DNA of 16,250 nucleotides from Clostridiaceae bacterium. Its GTDB lineage: Bacteria; Bacillota; Clostridia; Oscillospirales; Acutalibacteraceae. The translations under genes were made by a program, and so were the position numbers. The stretch spans positions 1 through 16,250 of the forward strand of contig CAJGDU010000013.1 in assembly GCA_904502175.1 (NCBI GenBank). The letters run 5' to 3'. The notes beneath the pieces are model-generated. The model had not been told where the DNA came from and did not search any database. It saw only the letters and a list, made by a program, of their open reading frames with translations. Of the stretch, positions 6,408 to 12,513 are shown piece after piece; positions within the stretch are counted from its first letter, which is position 1, and every line of letters starts with the position of its first letter.

Positions 6408-8276
6408 ATGGACGCGCGCCTCGAGAAGATCCTGCCGCTGGTGCAGAAACCCGGCCGGTACATCGGCGGAGAGCTGAACAGCGTGGAGAAAGACCCCGCG
6501 TCGGTCGACATCCGCTACGCGTTCTGTTTCCCCGACACCTATGAGATCGGCATGTCCCACCTGGGCATCAAGATCCTCTACTATCTGGTCAATTCCCGGG
6601 AAGACGCCTACTGCGAGCGGGTCTTTGCCCCCTGGCTGGACATGGAGGAACAGATGAAGGCCGTCGGGCTGCCGCTGTTCTCTCTGGAGACCGGCACGCC
6701 GCTCTCCGCGTTCGACATCATCGGCTTCACCCTGCAGTACGAGATGTCCTTTACGACCTGCCTTTCCATGCTCGACCTCGGCGGCGTACCGGTGCTCGCC
6801 AAAGACCGCAAAGGCCTCAAAAACCTCGTCATCGGCGGCGGGCCCTGCGCCTGTAACCCGGAACCGCTGGCCGACTTTTTCGACCTCTTTCTGCTCGGCG
6901 ACGGGGAAGAGGTGACCATGGACCTTCTGGACCTCTACAAGGAGTTCAAACAGAAGGGCGCTTCCAAAGAGGCGTTCCTCCGGGAGGCGGCCCATATCGG
7001 CGGGGTCTACGTCCCGTCCCTCTACGACGTCACCTACCACGAAGACGGCACGGTCGCGCGCGTCTCTCCCGTGGGCGATGCGCCGGCGGTGGTGAAGAAA
7101 CGCGTCGTCGCGGACCTCGACACCGCTTTCTATCCCGACCGGTTCCCGGTCCCCTATATCGACATCGTCCACGACCGGGCCGTCGAGGAGATCTACCGGG
7201 GCTGCATCCGCGGCTGCCGGTTCTGCCAGGCCGGGTTCATCTACCGGCCCATCCGGGAAAAGAGCGTCTCCGTCATCAACGCCCAGGCGAAGGACCTCTG
7301 CGCCTCCACGGGCTACGACGAGGTCTCCGTCATCTCCCTGTCCACCTCCGACTACTCGGGCATCACGCCCATGCTGTCGGACATGGCGGACTGGACCGCC
7401 GAGAAAAAGATCAACATTTCTCTGCCGTCCCTCCGCATCGACACCTTCTCCGACGAGCTGGTGGAAAAACTGAACCTCATCCGCCGCAGCGGTCTGACCT
7501 TTGCCCCGGAGGCGGGGTCCCAGCGCATGCGGGACGTCATCAATAAAAACATCACGGAAGACGACATCATGAAATCGGTGAAGATCGCCTTCCGCAACAA
7601 CTACGCCACGGTCAAGCTCTACTTCATGCTGGGGCTGCCCTATGAGACCATGGAGGACGTGGAGGCCATCGTCGACCTCGGCAAACAGATCGTCGACGCC
7701 TACTACGACAACCCGGACCGCGTGAAGGGGAGACATCTGACCGTCAACGTCAGCGCATCGCCCTTCGTGCCGAAGCCGTTTACGCCGTTCCAGTGGGAGC
7801 CTCAGGACACGAAGGCCTCCATTGAAAAGAAGCAGGAGCGCATCCACGAGCTGGCGGCCCACACCCGGCTGCACATCTCGAGCCACAAGTCCGATACGGT
7901 CTTCCTGGAGGCGGTCTTCGCCCGGGGCGACCGGCGGCTCGGCAGCGTTCTTCTGAAAGCGTTCGAGAAGGGCTGCCATTTCGACTCCTGGGAGAACTGC
8001 TTCGACCTGGAAAAATGGATGGAGGCCTTCGAGGAGTGCGGCCTGGACCCGGCGTTCTACTCGAACCGCCGCCGGCCCTATGAGGAAGTCCTGCCCTGGG
8101 ACCACCTCGACAACGGCCCTACCAAAGCCTTCCTCATGCGGGAGAACGAAAAGGCCAAAGAGGCGGCCACCACGCCCCACTGCCGGCTGCGGTGCGCGGG
8201 GTGCGGGGCCCAGGACCTTAATGGCGGCCACTGCGACGCCCTGGAGGGCATCGACCGGGGGAGGGAAGTGTCATGA
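6408..8276 (+). CDS. Radical SAM protein of the TIGR03960 family, with cobalamin-binding-like N-terminus
   Basis: 622 residues. I recognise the uncharacterised radical SAM family that is often fused to, or next to, a DUF2344 protein. The N-terminal part (about 15-180) resembles a B12-binding-type Rossmann region (FCFPDTYEIGMSHLGIKILY; VIGGGPCACNPEPLADFFD; LLGDGEE), although a cobalamin histidine motif is not obvious. The radical SAM core has CIRGCRFC with cluster ligands C266, C270 and C273. A C-terminal cysteine group (C592, C596, C599, C609 in CRLRCAGCGAQDLNGGHC) could bind metal. Its substrate is unknown; RNA or protein modification would be guesses. ATG 6408 follows AAGGAGGGG at 6394-6402. 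Its stop overlaps the next gene as ATGA, indicating coupled synthesis with the DUF2344 partner. Confidence 0.92.
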   Translation: MDARLEKILPLVQKPGRYIGGELNSVEKDPASVDIRYAFCFPDTYEIGMSHLGIKILYYLVNSREDAYCERVFAPWLDMEEQMKAVGLPLFSLETGTPLSAFDIIGFTLQYEMSFTTCLSMLDLGGVPVLAKDRKGLKNLVIGGGPCACNPEPLADFFDLFLLGDGEEVTMDLLDLYKEFKQKGASKEAFLREAAHIGGVYVPSLYDVTYHEDGTVARVSPVGDAPAVVKKRVVADLDTAFYPDRFPVPYIDIVHDRAVEEIYRGCIRGCRFCQAGFIYRPIREKSVSVINAQAKDLCASTGYDEVSVISLSTSDYSGITPMLSDMADWTAEKKINISLPSLRIDTFSDELVEKLNLIRRSGLTFAPEAGSQRMRDVINKNITEDDIMKSVKIAFRNNYATVKLYFMLGLPYETMEDVEAIVDLGKQIVDAYYDNPDRVKGRHLTVNVSASPFVPKPFTPFQWEPQDTKASIEKKQERIHELAAHTRLHISSHKSDTVFLEAVFARGDRRLGSVLLKAFEKGCHFDSWENCFDLEKWMEAFEECGLDPAFYSNRRRPYEEVLPWDHLDNGPTKAFLMRENEKAKEAATTPHCRLRCAGCGAQDLNGGHCDALEGIDRGREVS

Positions 8277-8950
8277 GAGACGTGCGCATCCGCTTTTCCA
8301 AGACCGGGAAAGCCCGATATATTTCCCACCTCGATATGACCCGCTGTTTTGCGAGAGCCTTTTTCCGGACGGGCATCCCCCTCTGGTTCACCGAGGGGTT
8401 CAACCCCCGGCCGTACATGACGTTCACGAGTCCGCTGACGCTGGGCGCGGAGAGCGTGGCCGAGGCCCTCGACATCCGGCTCGAGGACGAGACCATGACC
8501 GATGAGGAAGTGGCAAGGCTCCTCGACGAAGCGCTCCCGCCCGACCTGCATATCCTGAAGGCGGCGCCGCCGGTGCAGAAGATGAACGCCATCCGGGCCT
8601 CCCGGTACCGCATCACGGTCGAGCCGGGCACGCACACGGCGGACGCGCTCTGTGAGGCCTTCCGGGCCATCGCGGAGCGGGACCATCTCCCGGTGGAGAA
8701 GTCCGGCAAAAAAGGAAAACACAAGGTGATGAAGACCATCGACCTTGCGGAATATCTGGACGAATTATCCGTGGACACGGATGACGAAGGCAGGGTCGTC
8801 CTGCTCGTCACCCTGCCCTCCTCGCCCCAGTTCGGCATCAACCCCCGGCTGCTTCTGGACAAGTTCCTGAAGGAGGCCGGAGAGGAGCCGGTCCGGGTCC
8901 GCATGGTGCGGGAAGCACTGTACTGCGAGGACGGCGTCCTGTTTGAATAA
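8273..8950 (+). CDS. DUF2344 / TIGR03936 radical SAM-linked protein
   Basis: 225 residues. The N-terminal signature (RIRFSKTGKARYISHLDMTR, then GFNPRPYMTFTSPLTLGAES) matches the TIGR03936 family, which is found adjacent to or fused with TIGR03960 radical SAM proteins. No enzymatic function is established to my knowledge; the strict pairing suggests a partner or substrate-binding subunit. A basic stretch (KSGKKGKHKVMKT) lies near residue 145. The ATG overlaps the upstream stop (ATGA at 8273-8276), so stoichiometric production is likely. In many Bacillota this pair is followed by ribonuclease G and rplU-rpmA; here an unrecognised gene follows instead. Confidence 0.9.
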   Translation: MRDVRIRFSKTGKARYISHLDMTRCFARAFFRTGIPLWFTEGFNPRPYMTFTSPLTLGAESVAEALDIRLEDETMTDEEVARLLDEALPPDLHILKAAPPVQKMNAIRASRYRITVEPGTHTADALCEAFRAIAERDHLPVEKSGKKGKHKVMKTIDLAEYLDELSVDTDDEGRVVLLVTLPSSPQFGINPRLLLDKFLKEAGEEPVRVRMVREALYCEDGVLFE

Positions 8951-8964
8951 AGGAGGAACCGACA

Positions 8965-9966
8965 ATGGTTGGAAGAAAAAAGATGTCACGGGCCAAACGG
9001 CTGCAGCAGAGCGGGAAATATGTACTCGCCAGCGTCATCGTGGAGGCCCTTCTGCTGGCGCCGAAGACGAAGATCCCCTGGAACGGGAAAGAGATCGAGG
9101 TCGGCGGCATTTTCCCCATGCTCCAGAAAGAGATCGCCACCGGCATCCGGGACGTTTTCAACGCCGTCATCCCAAAGGCCGCCGTCTCCGCGGAACAGGT
9201 CCTGCGGGGCACGCCCATCAAGGATACCCTGCTCGACAAAGCGGTCTGGTTCATTTATGACTACATGGAGCAGTACCCGCTGAACGCCGTTGTTATGGGC
9301 CTTCTCGAACGCACGAACCTCGTGGATGTCAACAGGGTGGACGGCCTGCTCCGGTCCCGTCTCGAACGGCTGCTCGCCTCCCGGGACAACCGGCAGAAGC
9401 TGGTGGACGCCCTGTCCGACCTCATCGTCAGCGCCCTCGGACTCGAATCCGGCGGCGTGACGGAGAACAACTACCGGTTCATGATCGCCGACTTCCTGGA
9501 CCGCGCCCTGCAGTCCGAGGCCGGCAGTGAACTCATCGAGAAAGTCCTGCTCGCCGTCGAGCAGTTCGAGACCCTGACGCTGGCGTCCTTCATCGAGCGC
9601 AACTTCGGCCTCGACCGGGCCGGCGTGGAGCGATGGATTGCCGAAAACTACGAACGTTATGCGGGCACCGAAATGGTTGGACACTACTCCAACCTCGGCC
9701 TCGGCGATGCGCTTTATGCGAAGATTTCCAACATGGACTACGACGCCGTGTTCAAGGACATCACCGAGAACCACTGGCAGGACCTCATTCGGGTCACCAT
9801 GACCGCCGCCGGCGTCGGCATGTACTTCTCGAACCTCGCGTACCGCGTGGACGCGAAAGACGCGAAAAAGGCCGCCAAAAAGGAGAAAAAGCAGGCAAAA
9901 AAGGGCAGTAAAAAAGCTGCCAAAGCAGATGCCAAGGCAGCCAAAAAAGCAAAGAAAAAGAAATAA
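8965..9966 (+). CDS. Unrecognised protein with a Lys/Ala-rich C-terminal tail
   Basis: 333 residues; I do not recognise the family. AAAGGAGG at 8949-8956 places ATG 8965 eight bases downstream. The start is basic (VGRKKMSRAKRLQQ), followed by a moderately hydrophobic helix (YVLASVIVEALLLAP, about 19-33). The middle is predominantly helical and mildly acidic, with segments such as LLDKAVWFIYDYMEQYP and RSRLERLLASRDNRQKLVDAL. A semi-hydrophobic helix (VTMTAAGVGMYFSNLAY) lies just before the tail. Residues 296-333 are a low-complexity tail with 19 Lys and 12 Ala in 38 residues, as in histone H1-like or rRNA/DNA-binding extensions. There is no clear signal peptide and no catalytic motif. Third in the radical SAM operon, 14 bases after DUF2344. 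Codon use outside the tail matches its neighbours. A dnaX-like slippery sequence lies within the tail. Confidence 0.85.
   Translation: MVGRKKMSRAKRLQQSGKYVLASVIVEALLLAPKTKIPWNGKEIEVGGIFPMLQKEIATGIRDVFNAVIPKAAVSAEQVLRGTPIKDTLLDKAVWFIYDYMEQYPLNAVVMGLLERTNLVDVNRVDGLLRSRLERLLASRDNRQKLVDALSDLIVSALGLESGGVTENNYRFMIADFLDRALQSEAGSELIEKVLLAVEQFETLTLASFIERNFGLDRAGVERWIAENYERYAGTEMVGHYSNLGLGDALYAKISNMDYDAVFKDITENHWQDLIRVTMTAAGVGMYFSNLAYRVDAKDAKKAAKKEKKQAKKGSKKAAKADAKAAKKAKKKK
9880..9921 (+). promoter_or_regulatory. Candidate programmed -1 frameshift site (dnaX-like)
   Basis: AAGGAG (9880-9885) resembles an internal ribosome binding site. Eleven bases later comes A AAA AAG (9897-9903) in the correct reading phase for -1 slippage. 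A GGCAGT/GCTGCC hairpin (9904-9909 with 9916-9921, A6 loop) follows directly, and an alternative GCTGCC/GGCAGC pairing (9916-9921 with 9936-9941) lies further on. In the -1 frame a TAA occurs at 9909-9911. The hairpin spacing is not ideal and Lys codons make such sequences likely by chance. Confidence 0.35.
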
Positions 9967-9986
9967 GAAGAACGCTCAGCGGTTCT
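9949..9986 (-). terminator. Probable trmB terminator within the 3' end of the Lys-tail gene
   Basis: Read on the minus strand, AGAAC pairs with GTTCT across a short GC inner stem with one bulge (9969-9986). The trmB stop lies inside it. It is followed by TCTTATTTCTTTTTCTTT, the complement of the Lys codons and stop of the convergent gene. The stem is short, so termination strength is uncertain. Confidence 0.4.
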
Positions 9987-10656
9987 CCGGAAGGTACGCC
10001 TCCAGCCGGTAAATGGGGAGGCCCTGACCGGCGAATCGCTGTTCATATTCGGTGACGATATTTCCCTCAAAATCGCTGTTGTGAAGGTCCAGAGAGACGT
10101 TTTTGAGGCAGAATCCCGCCTTCGTGAACTCCTCGATGGAGTACTCGAAAAAGTGCATGTTGTCGGTCTTCTGATACACCTCCGCGCCGGGGGCCAGGAG
10201 GTCTTTATAGATGCCCAGATAGCGGGCGTTCGTCAGCCGGTGGTTTTTATAGGTGCCCTTCGGGTAGGGGCAGGAGAAGTTGAGGTAGATGCCGGCAATG
10301 GAGTGGTCCGGCAGGAACTTCGGCAGGAACTCCGCGCCGGTGAGGGCGAACTTCACGTTCGAGAGGCCCTTTTCTTTGGCCCGCTCCGCTGCCATGACGA
10401 TGACATTGGACACCTTTTCGACGGCGATGTAATTGTTCTCCGGATGGCGCTCCGCCAGTTCGGCGATGAACTGCCCCTTGCCGCAGCCGATCTCGAGCCA
10501 GACCGGGTGGTCGTTGCCGAAAATGGCCTCATAATCGAAATAGGCCTTTTCGAGAACGGCGGTCATGGAGTTGGGGTCGTCCGAGGAGGCGTCGAGCAGA
10601 TAGTCGGCCACGGCCGCGAGTCTCGGCTCCAGGTTTTTCTTTTTCCGCATTCTCAT
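9976..10656 (-). CDS. trmB: tRNA (guanine-N7-)-methyltransferase TrmB
   Basis: 226 residues. TrmB methylates G46 in the variable loop of tRNAs using S-adenosylmethionine. The SAM-binding motif LEIGCGKGQFI is at residues 54-64, with the acidic end of the next strand at E80. The C-terminal TEYEQRFAGQGLPIYRLEA and QKTDNMHFFEYS blocks are typical. The usual DPWPK-RH-KRR active-site loop is altered to SCPYPKGTYKNHRLTN at about 128-143, with Cys129 where Asp is expected. The start is ATG at 10656 (MRMRKKKNLEPR, a usual TrmB beginning), with GAGGG about eight bases upstream. A longer open frame antisense to rplS is rejected. It is the only minus-strand gene, ending nine bases from the convergent gene and divergent from rplS. 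Confidence 0.93.
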   Translation of the reverse strand: MRMRKKKNLEPRLAAVADYLLDASSDDPNSMTAVLEKAYFDYEAIFGNDHPVWLEIGCGKGQFIAELAERHPENNYIAVEKVSNVIVMAAERAKEKGLSNVKFALTGAEFLPKFLPDHSIAGIYLNFSCPYPKGTYKNHRLTNARYLGIYKDLLAPGAEVYQKTDNMHFFEYSIEEFTKAGFCLKNVSLDLHNSDFEGNIVTEYEQRFAGQGLPIYRLEAYLPENR

Positions 10657-10683
10657 GAAGGGGGTCCCTCTTTCCGTGTGTTG

Positions 10684-10699
10684 CCGGGGCGGGCCCCGG
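10684..10699 (-). other. GC-rich hairpin in the trmB 5' leader
   Basis: CCGGGG pairs perfectly with CCCCGG around a four-base loop, six G-C pairs, between the predicted trmB transcription start and its ribosome binding site. No T-tract follows on the minus strand, so it is not a terminator. It could stabilise or modulate the leader; no function is known. Confidence 0.5.
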
Positions 10700-10708
10700 A
10701 TGACACTC

Positions 10709-10737
10709 ATTTTAGCATAACAATGGAGGAAAATGAA
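10709..10737 (-). promoter_or_regulatory. Probable promoter of trmB
   Basis: On the minus strand, TAAAAT (10714 down to 10709) is preceded by TGC, an extended -10. A poor -35 (TTCATT, 10737 to 10732) lies 17 bases upstream. It is back to back with the rplS promoter, the two -35 regions being about eight bases apart. Confidence 0.55.
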
Positions 10738-10745
10738 GAAAAAGC

Positions 10746-10774
10746 TTGCAATGCGGGCACTTTGCTGATAATAT
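10746..10774 (+). promoter_or_regulatory. Probable promoter of rplS
   Basis: TTGCAA (10746-10751), a 17-base spacer, then TAATAT (10769-10774) with TGA before it (extended -10). GATAAT at 10767-10772 is an alternative -10 with a shorter spacer. The region is AT-rich against a GC-rich background. Start near 10781, leaving about 78 bases of leader. Confidence 0.6.
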
Positions 10775-10799
10775 ATTAAAGCATTTATATCCAAAAGCG

Positions 10800-10852
10800 G
10801 ACGGTCCTCTGACGTGTTACGTGTATGAACGTCTTGATTCTTAGAGGAGGAA
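10800..10852 (+). promoter_or_regulatory. rplS leader RNA that can mask the ribosome binding site
   Basis: TCCTCT (10805-10810) is exactly complementary to AGAGGA (10843-10848), which is part of the rplS ribosome binding site AGAGGAGG. Directly adjacent, GACGT (10811-10815) pairs with ACGTC (10829-10833), giving a stacked two-part stem with a bulge on the 3' side. L19 leader elements are known in Bacillota; whether this is a member needs a covariance search. Confidence 0.5.
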
Positions 10853-10858
10853 AAACAC

Positions 10859-11200
10859 ATGGACGCACTGAAAATCATGACCGAAGGCATGGTCAAAGAA
10901 GAGCAGCCGGTTCTCAACATCGGCGACACCGTCAGAGTCGACGTTCGCATCAAGGAAGGCTCCAGAGAGCGTATCCAGGCGTTCGAAGGCACCATCATCG
11001 CCAAGAGAGGCTCCGGCGTCTCCGAGACCTTCACGGTCCGCCGCGTTTCCTACGGCGTCGGCGTGGAAAGAGTTTTCCCGGTCAATTCCCCGAACGTCAC
11101 CAAAGTCACGGTCGTTCGTTCCGGTAAAGTCCGCAGAGCGAAACTCTACTACCTGCGCGATCGCGTCGGTAAGGCTGCGAAAGTCAAGGGCACTGTCTAA
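10859..11200 (+). CDS. rplS: 50S ribosomal protein L19
   Basis: 113 residues, standard for bL19, a 50S protein at the subunit interface near bridge B8. Recognisable blocks are IGDTVRVDVRIKEGSRERIQ, FEGTIIAKRGSGVSETFTVR, GVGVERVFPVNSP and VRSGKVRRAKLYYLRDRVGK. ATG 10859 has AGAGGAGGAAAA just upstream. Five of 13 Arg codons are AGA and none is CGG, the bias seen in rpsO and pnp. In many bacteria rplS ends the rpsP-rimM-trmD-rplS operon; here it stands alone with its own promoter, leader and terminator. Confidence 0.98.
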   Translation: MDALKIMTEGMVKEEQPVLNIGDTVRVDVRIKEGSRERIQAFEGTIIAKRGSGVSETFTVRRVSYGVGVERVFPVNSPNVTKVTVVRSGKVRRAKLYYLRDRVGKAAKVKGTV

Positions 11201-11225
11201 AGTTCCCGCACCATTGTGAAAAGAC

Positions 11226-11251
11226 AAAGGAGACCGAAAGGTCTCCTTTTT
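11226..11251 (+). terminator. Intrinsic terminator of rplS
   Basis: AAAGGAGACC (11226-11235) pairs perfectly with GGTCTCCTTT (11240-11249) around a GAAA tetraloop, followed by TTTTT, CC and TTTT. This is the strongest terminator in the window. Confidence 0.92.
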
Positions 11252-11275
11252 CCTTTTCGGAAAAGCATTTAACAG

Positions 11276-11304
11276 TAGATATTAAAGCCGTTTTTTGGTA
11301 AAAT
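11276..11304 (+). promoter_or_regulatory. Probable promoter of the lepB-rbgA-rnhB operon
   Basis: TAGATA (11276-11281, four of six to consensus), 17 bases, then TAAAAT (11299-11304) preceded by TGG, an extended -10. A GATAAT at 11311-11316 is an alternative -10 without a matching -35. It lies just after the rplS terminator, where a new promoter is expected. Confidence 0.5.
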
Positions 11305-11346
11305 TATTCGGATAATAGAAACTTTTAGGAAGGAGGGCGGAATGCC

Positions 11347-11898
11347 ATGAAGATCCAGTACCGCGCCGTGGACGTCCAAAACGCGGAAACCGGCCCGGAC
11401 CCGGCGGAAAAATGGTTCGATTTCGTGTCGACCGTTGCGGGCGCCATCGCGGCCGTCATGCTCATCCTGGTCTTCCTGTTCCGGGTCGTCACGGTGGACG
11501 GAGAGTCCATGGTCCCGAACCTGCAGGACGGCGACCGCCTCATCCTGACCGATGTCACCACCCGGTACAAACACGGTGAGATCGTCGTCATCTCCCGCAA
11601 TTATGACGATCCGCTGGTCAAACGGGTCGTCGCCGTCAGCGGCGACACCATCGATTTCCAGGACGGCAAAGTCCTGCTCAACGGAGAGGTCCTCGACGAG
11701 CCGTACATCGACCAGGAGACCTACGACGTCTCGTCCGGTCCCCCGGACTTCCCGCTCACCGTTCCCAAAGGATATGTCTTCGTCATGGGAGACAACCGGG
11801 GCAATTCGCTCGACTCCCGCTCCTATGAAGTGGGCCTCATCGATGTCCATCAGATCCTTGGCAAAGTGGTCGTACATCTTTCAAACGCGGAGGAATAA
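11347..11898 (+). CDS. lepB: Signal peptidase I, first copy
   Basis: 183 residues, typical of Gram-positive Sip-type enzymes. Signal peptidase I cleaves signal peptides of exported proteins at the outer face of the membrane. One N-terminal transmembrane helix (about 27-45, hydrophobic from FVSTVAGAIAAVMLILVFLF) is followed by the extracytoplasmic catalytic domain. The Ser-Lys dyad is S54 (DGESMVP) and K92 (LVKRVVAVSGD), with the box MGDNRGNSLDSRSYEVGLI near the end. The dyad and signature boxes are intact. ATG 11347 follows AGGAAGGAGGG at 11327-11337; an ATG at 11342 is out of frame and stops at once. It is the first gene of the run and is followed three bases later by a second paralogue. Confidence 0.96.
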   Translation: MKIQYRAVDVQNAETGPDPAEKWFDFVSTVAGAIAAVMLILVFLFRVVTVDGESMVPNLQDGDRLILTDVTTRYKHGEIVVISRNYDDPLVKRVVAVSGDTIDFQDGKVLLNGEVLDEPYIDQETYDVSSGPPDFPLTVPKGYVFVMGDNRGNSLDSRSYEVGLIDVHQILGKVVVHLSNAEE

Positions 11899-11901
11899 AG
11901 C

Positions 11902-12513
11902 ATGAAACTCGGAAAAGACAAGAACCTCGCTGAAGAAATCACTGTCACAGAGGAAGCAGAGGTCAAGACCGGACGGCGCAAGGGCCTCGAATTCACCTAT
12001 GAGTTCGTCAGCGTCCTCATGGTGGCCGCGGTCATGACCGCCATCCTCTTTACCTTCATCTACCGGTTCTCCGGTGTCGTGGGCGAGTCCATGGAACCCA
12101 CGCTGCACTCCGGGGACTGGGTCTTCCTGTCCCAGATGACCGACACCACGCCCCATTACGGCGACGTCGTCGTCATCTCCCAGGAGAACGCTTACCATGA
12201 GAACATCATCAAACGGGTCATCGCCACCGAAGGCCAGATCATCGATATCAACTACGATAACGGCGACGTCATCGTCAACGGACACATCCTCGATGAGCCC
12301 TACATCAACAACGAGACCATCAATGCCTACGATATGTCTCTGCCGCTGATGGTGCCGGAGGGACAGTGCTTCGTCATGGGCGACAACCGCCAGAACTCCA
12401 TCGATTCCCGTTCCACCGCCATCGGTCTCATCGACAACGACTACATCCTCGGCATCGCCAAGCGGGCCTCCACGCCCCACGGCATCGTCGACCTGGAACT
12501 GCCGGAGGGATAA
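11902..12513 (+). CDS. lepB: Signal peptidase I, second copy
   Basis: 203 residues, a tandem paralogue of the preceding gene but clearly diverged. It has a longer acidic/basic cytoplasmic N-terminus (about 1-33), a transmembrane helix at about 34-54 (FVSVLMVAAVMTAILFTFIY), and the dyad S63 (VGESMEPTL) and K104 (IIKRVIATEG). The signature box is MGDNRQNSIDSRSTAIGLI. All catalytic elements are intact, so both copies should be active. GGAGGAA at 11889-11895 lies across the end of the first copy and gives seven to eight bases of spacing. The two may differ in substrate preference or topology; sequence alone does not say. It directly abuts rbgA, with no bases between the stop and the next ATG. Confidence 0.96.
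   Translation: MKLGKDKNLAEEITVTEEAEVKTGRRKGLEFTYEFVSVLMVAAVMTAILFTFIYRFSGVVGESMEPTLHSGDWVFLSQMTDTTPHYGDVVVISQENAYHENIIKRVIATEGQIIDINYDNGDVIVNGHILDEPYINNETINAYDMSLPLMVPEGQCFVMGDNRQNSIDSRSTAIGLIDNDYILGIAKRASTPHGIVDLELPEG

Noticed and set aside
4083..8231. A 1382-codon open frame on the minus strand opposite pnp and the radical SAM gene
   Set aside because: It is a codon-bias shadow: frequent C or G at third positions in the plus-strand genes removes stops from one antisense frame. Its product is Asp/Val/Gly/His-rich with no domain, and the plus-strand genes are certain.
9633..9911. A separate 92-codon gene in the -1 frame of the Lys-tail gene
   Set aside because: No start signal and no family resemblance; only its last few codons matter, as the possible frameshift exit.
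10081..10779. A 232-codon plus-strand open frame opposite trmB
   Set aside because: Antisense shadow of trmB with low-information Val/Gly/Arg composition; trmB is supported by family motifs.
10657..11034. A 126-codon N-terminal extension of trmB
   Set aside because: It runs antisense through rplS and both promoters. The downstream ATG 10656 matches the usual TrmB start and has a ribosome binding site.
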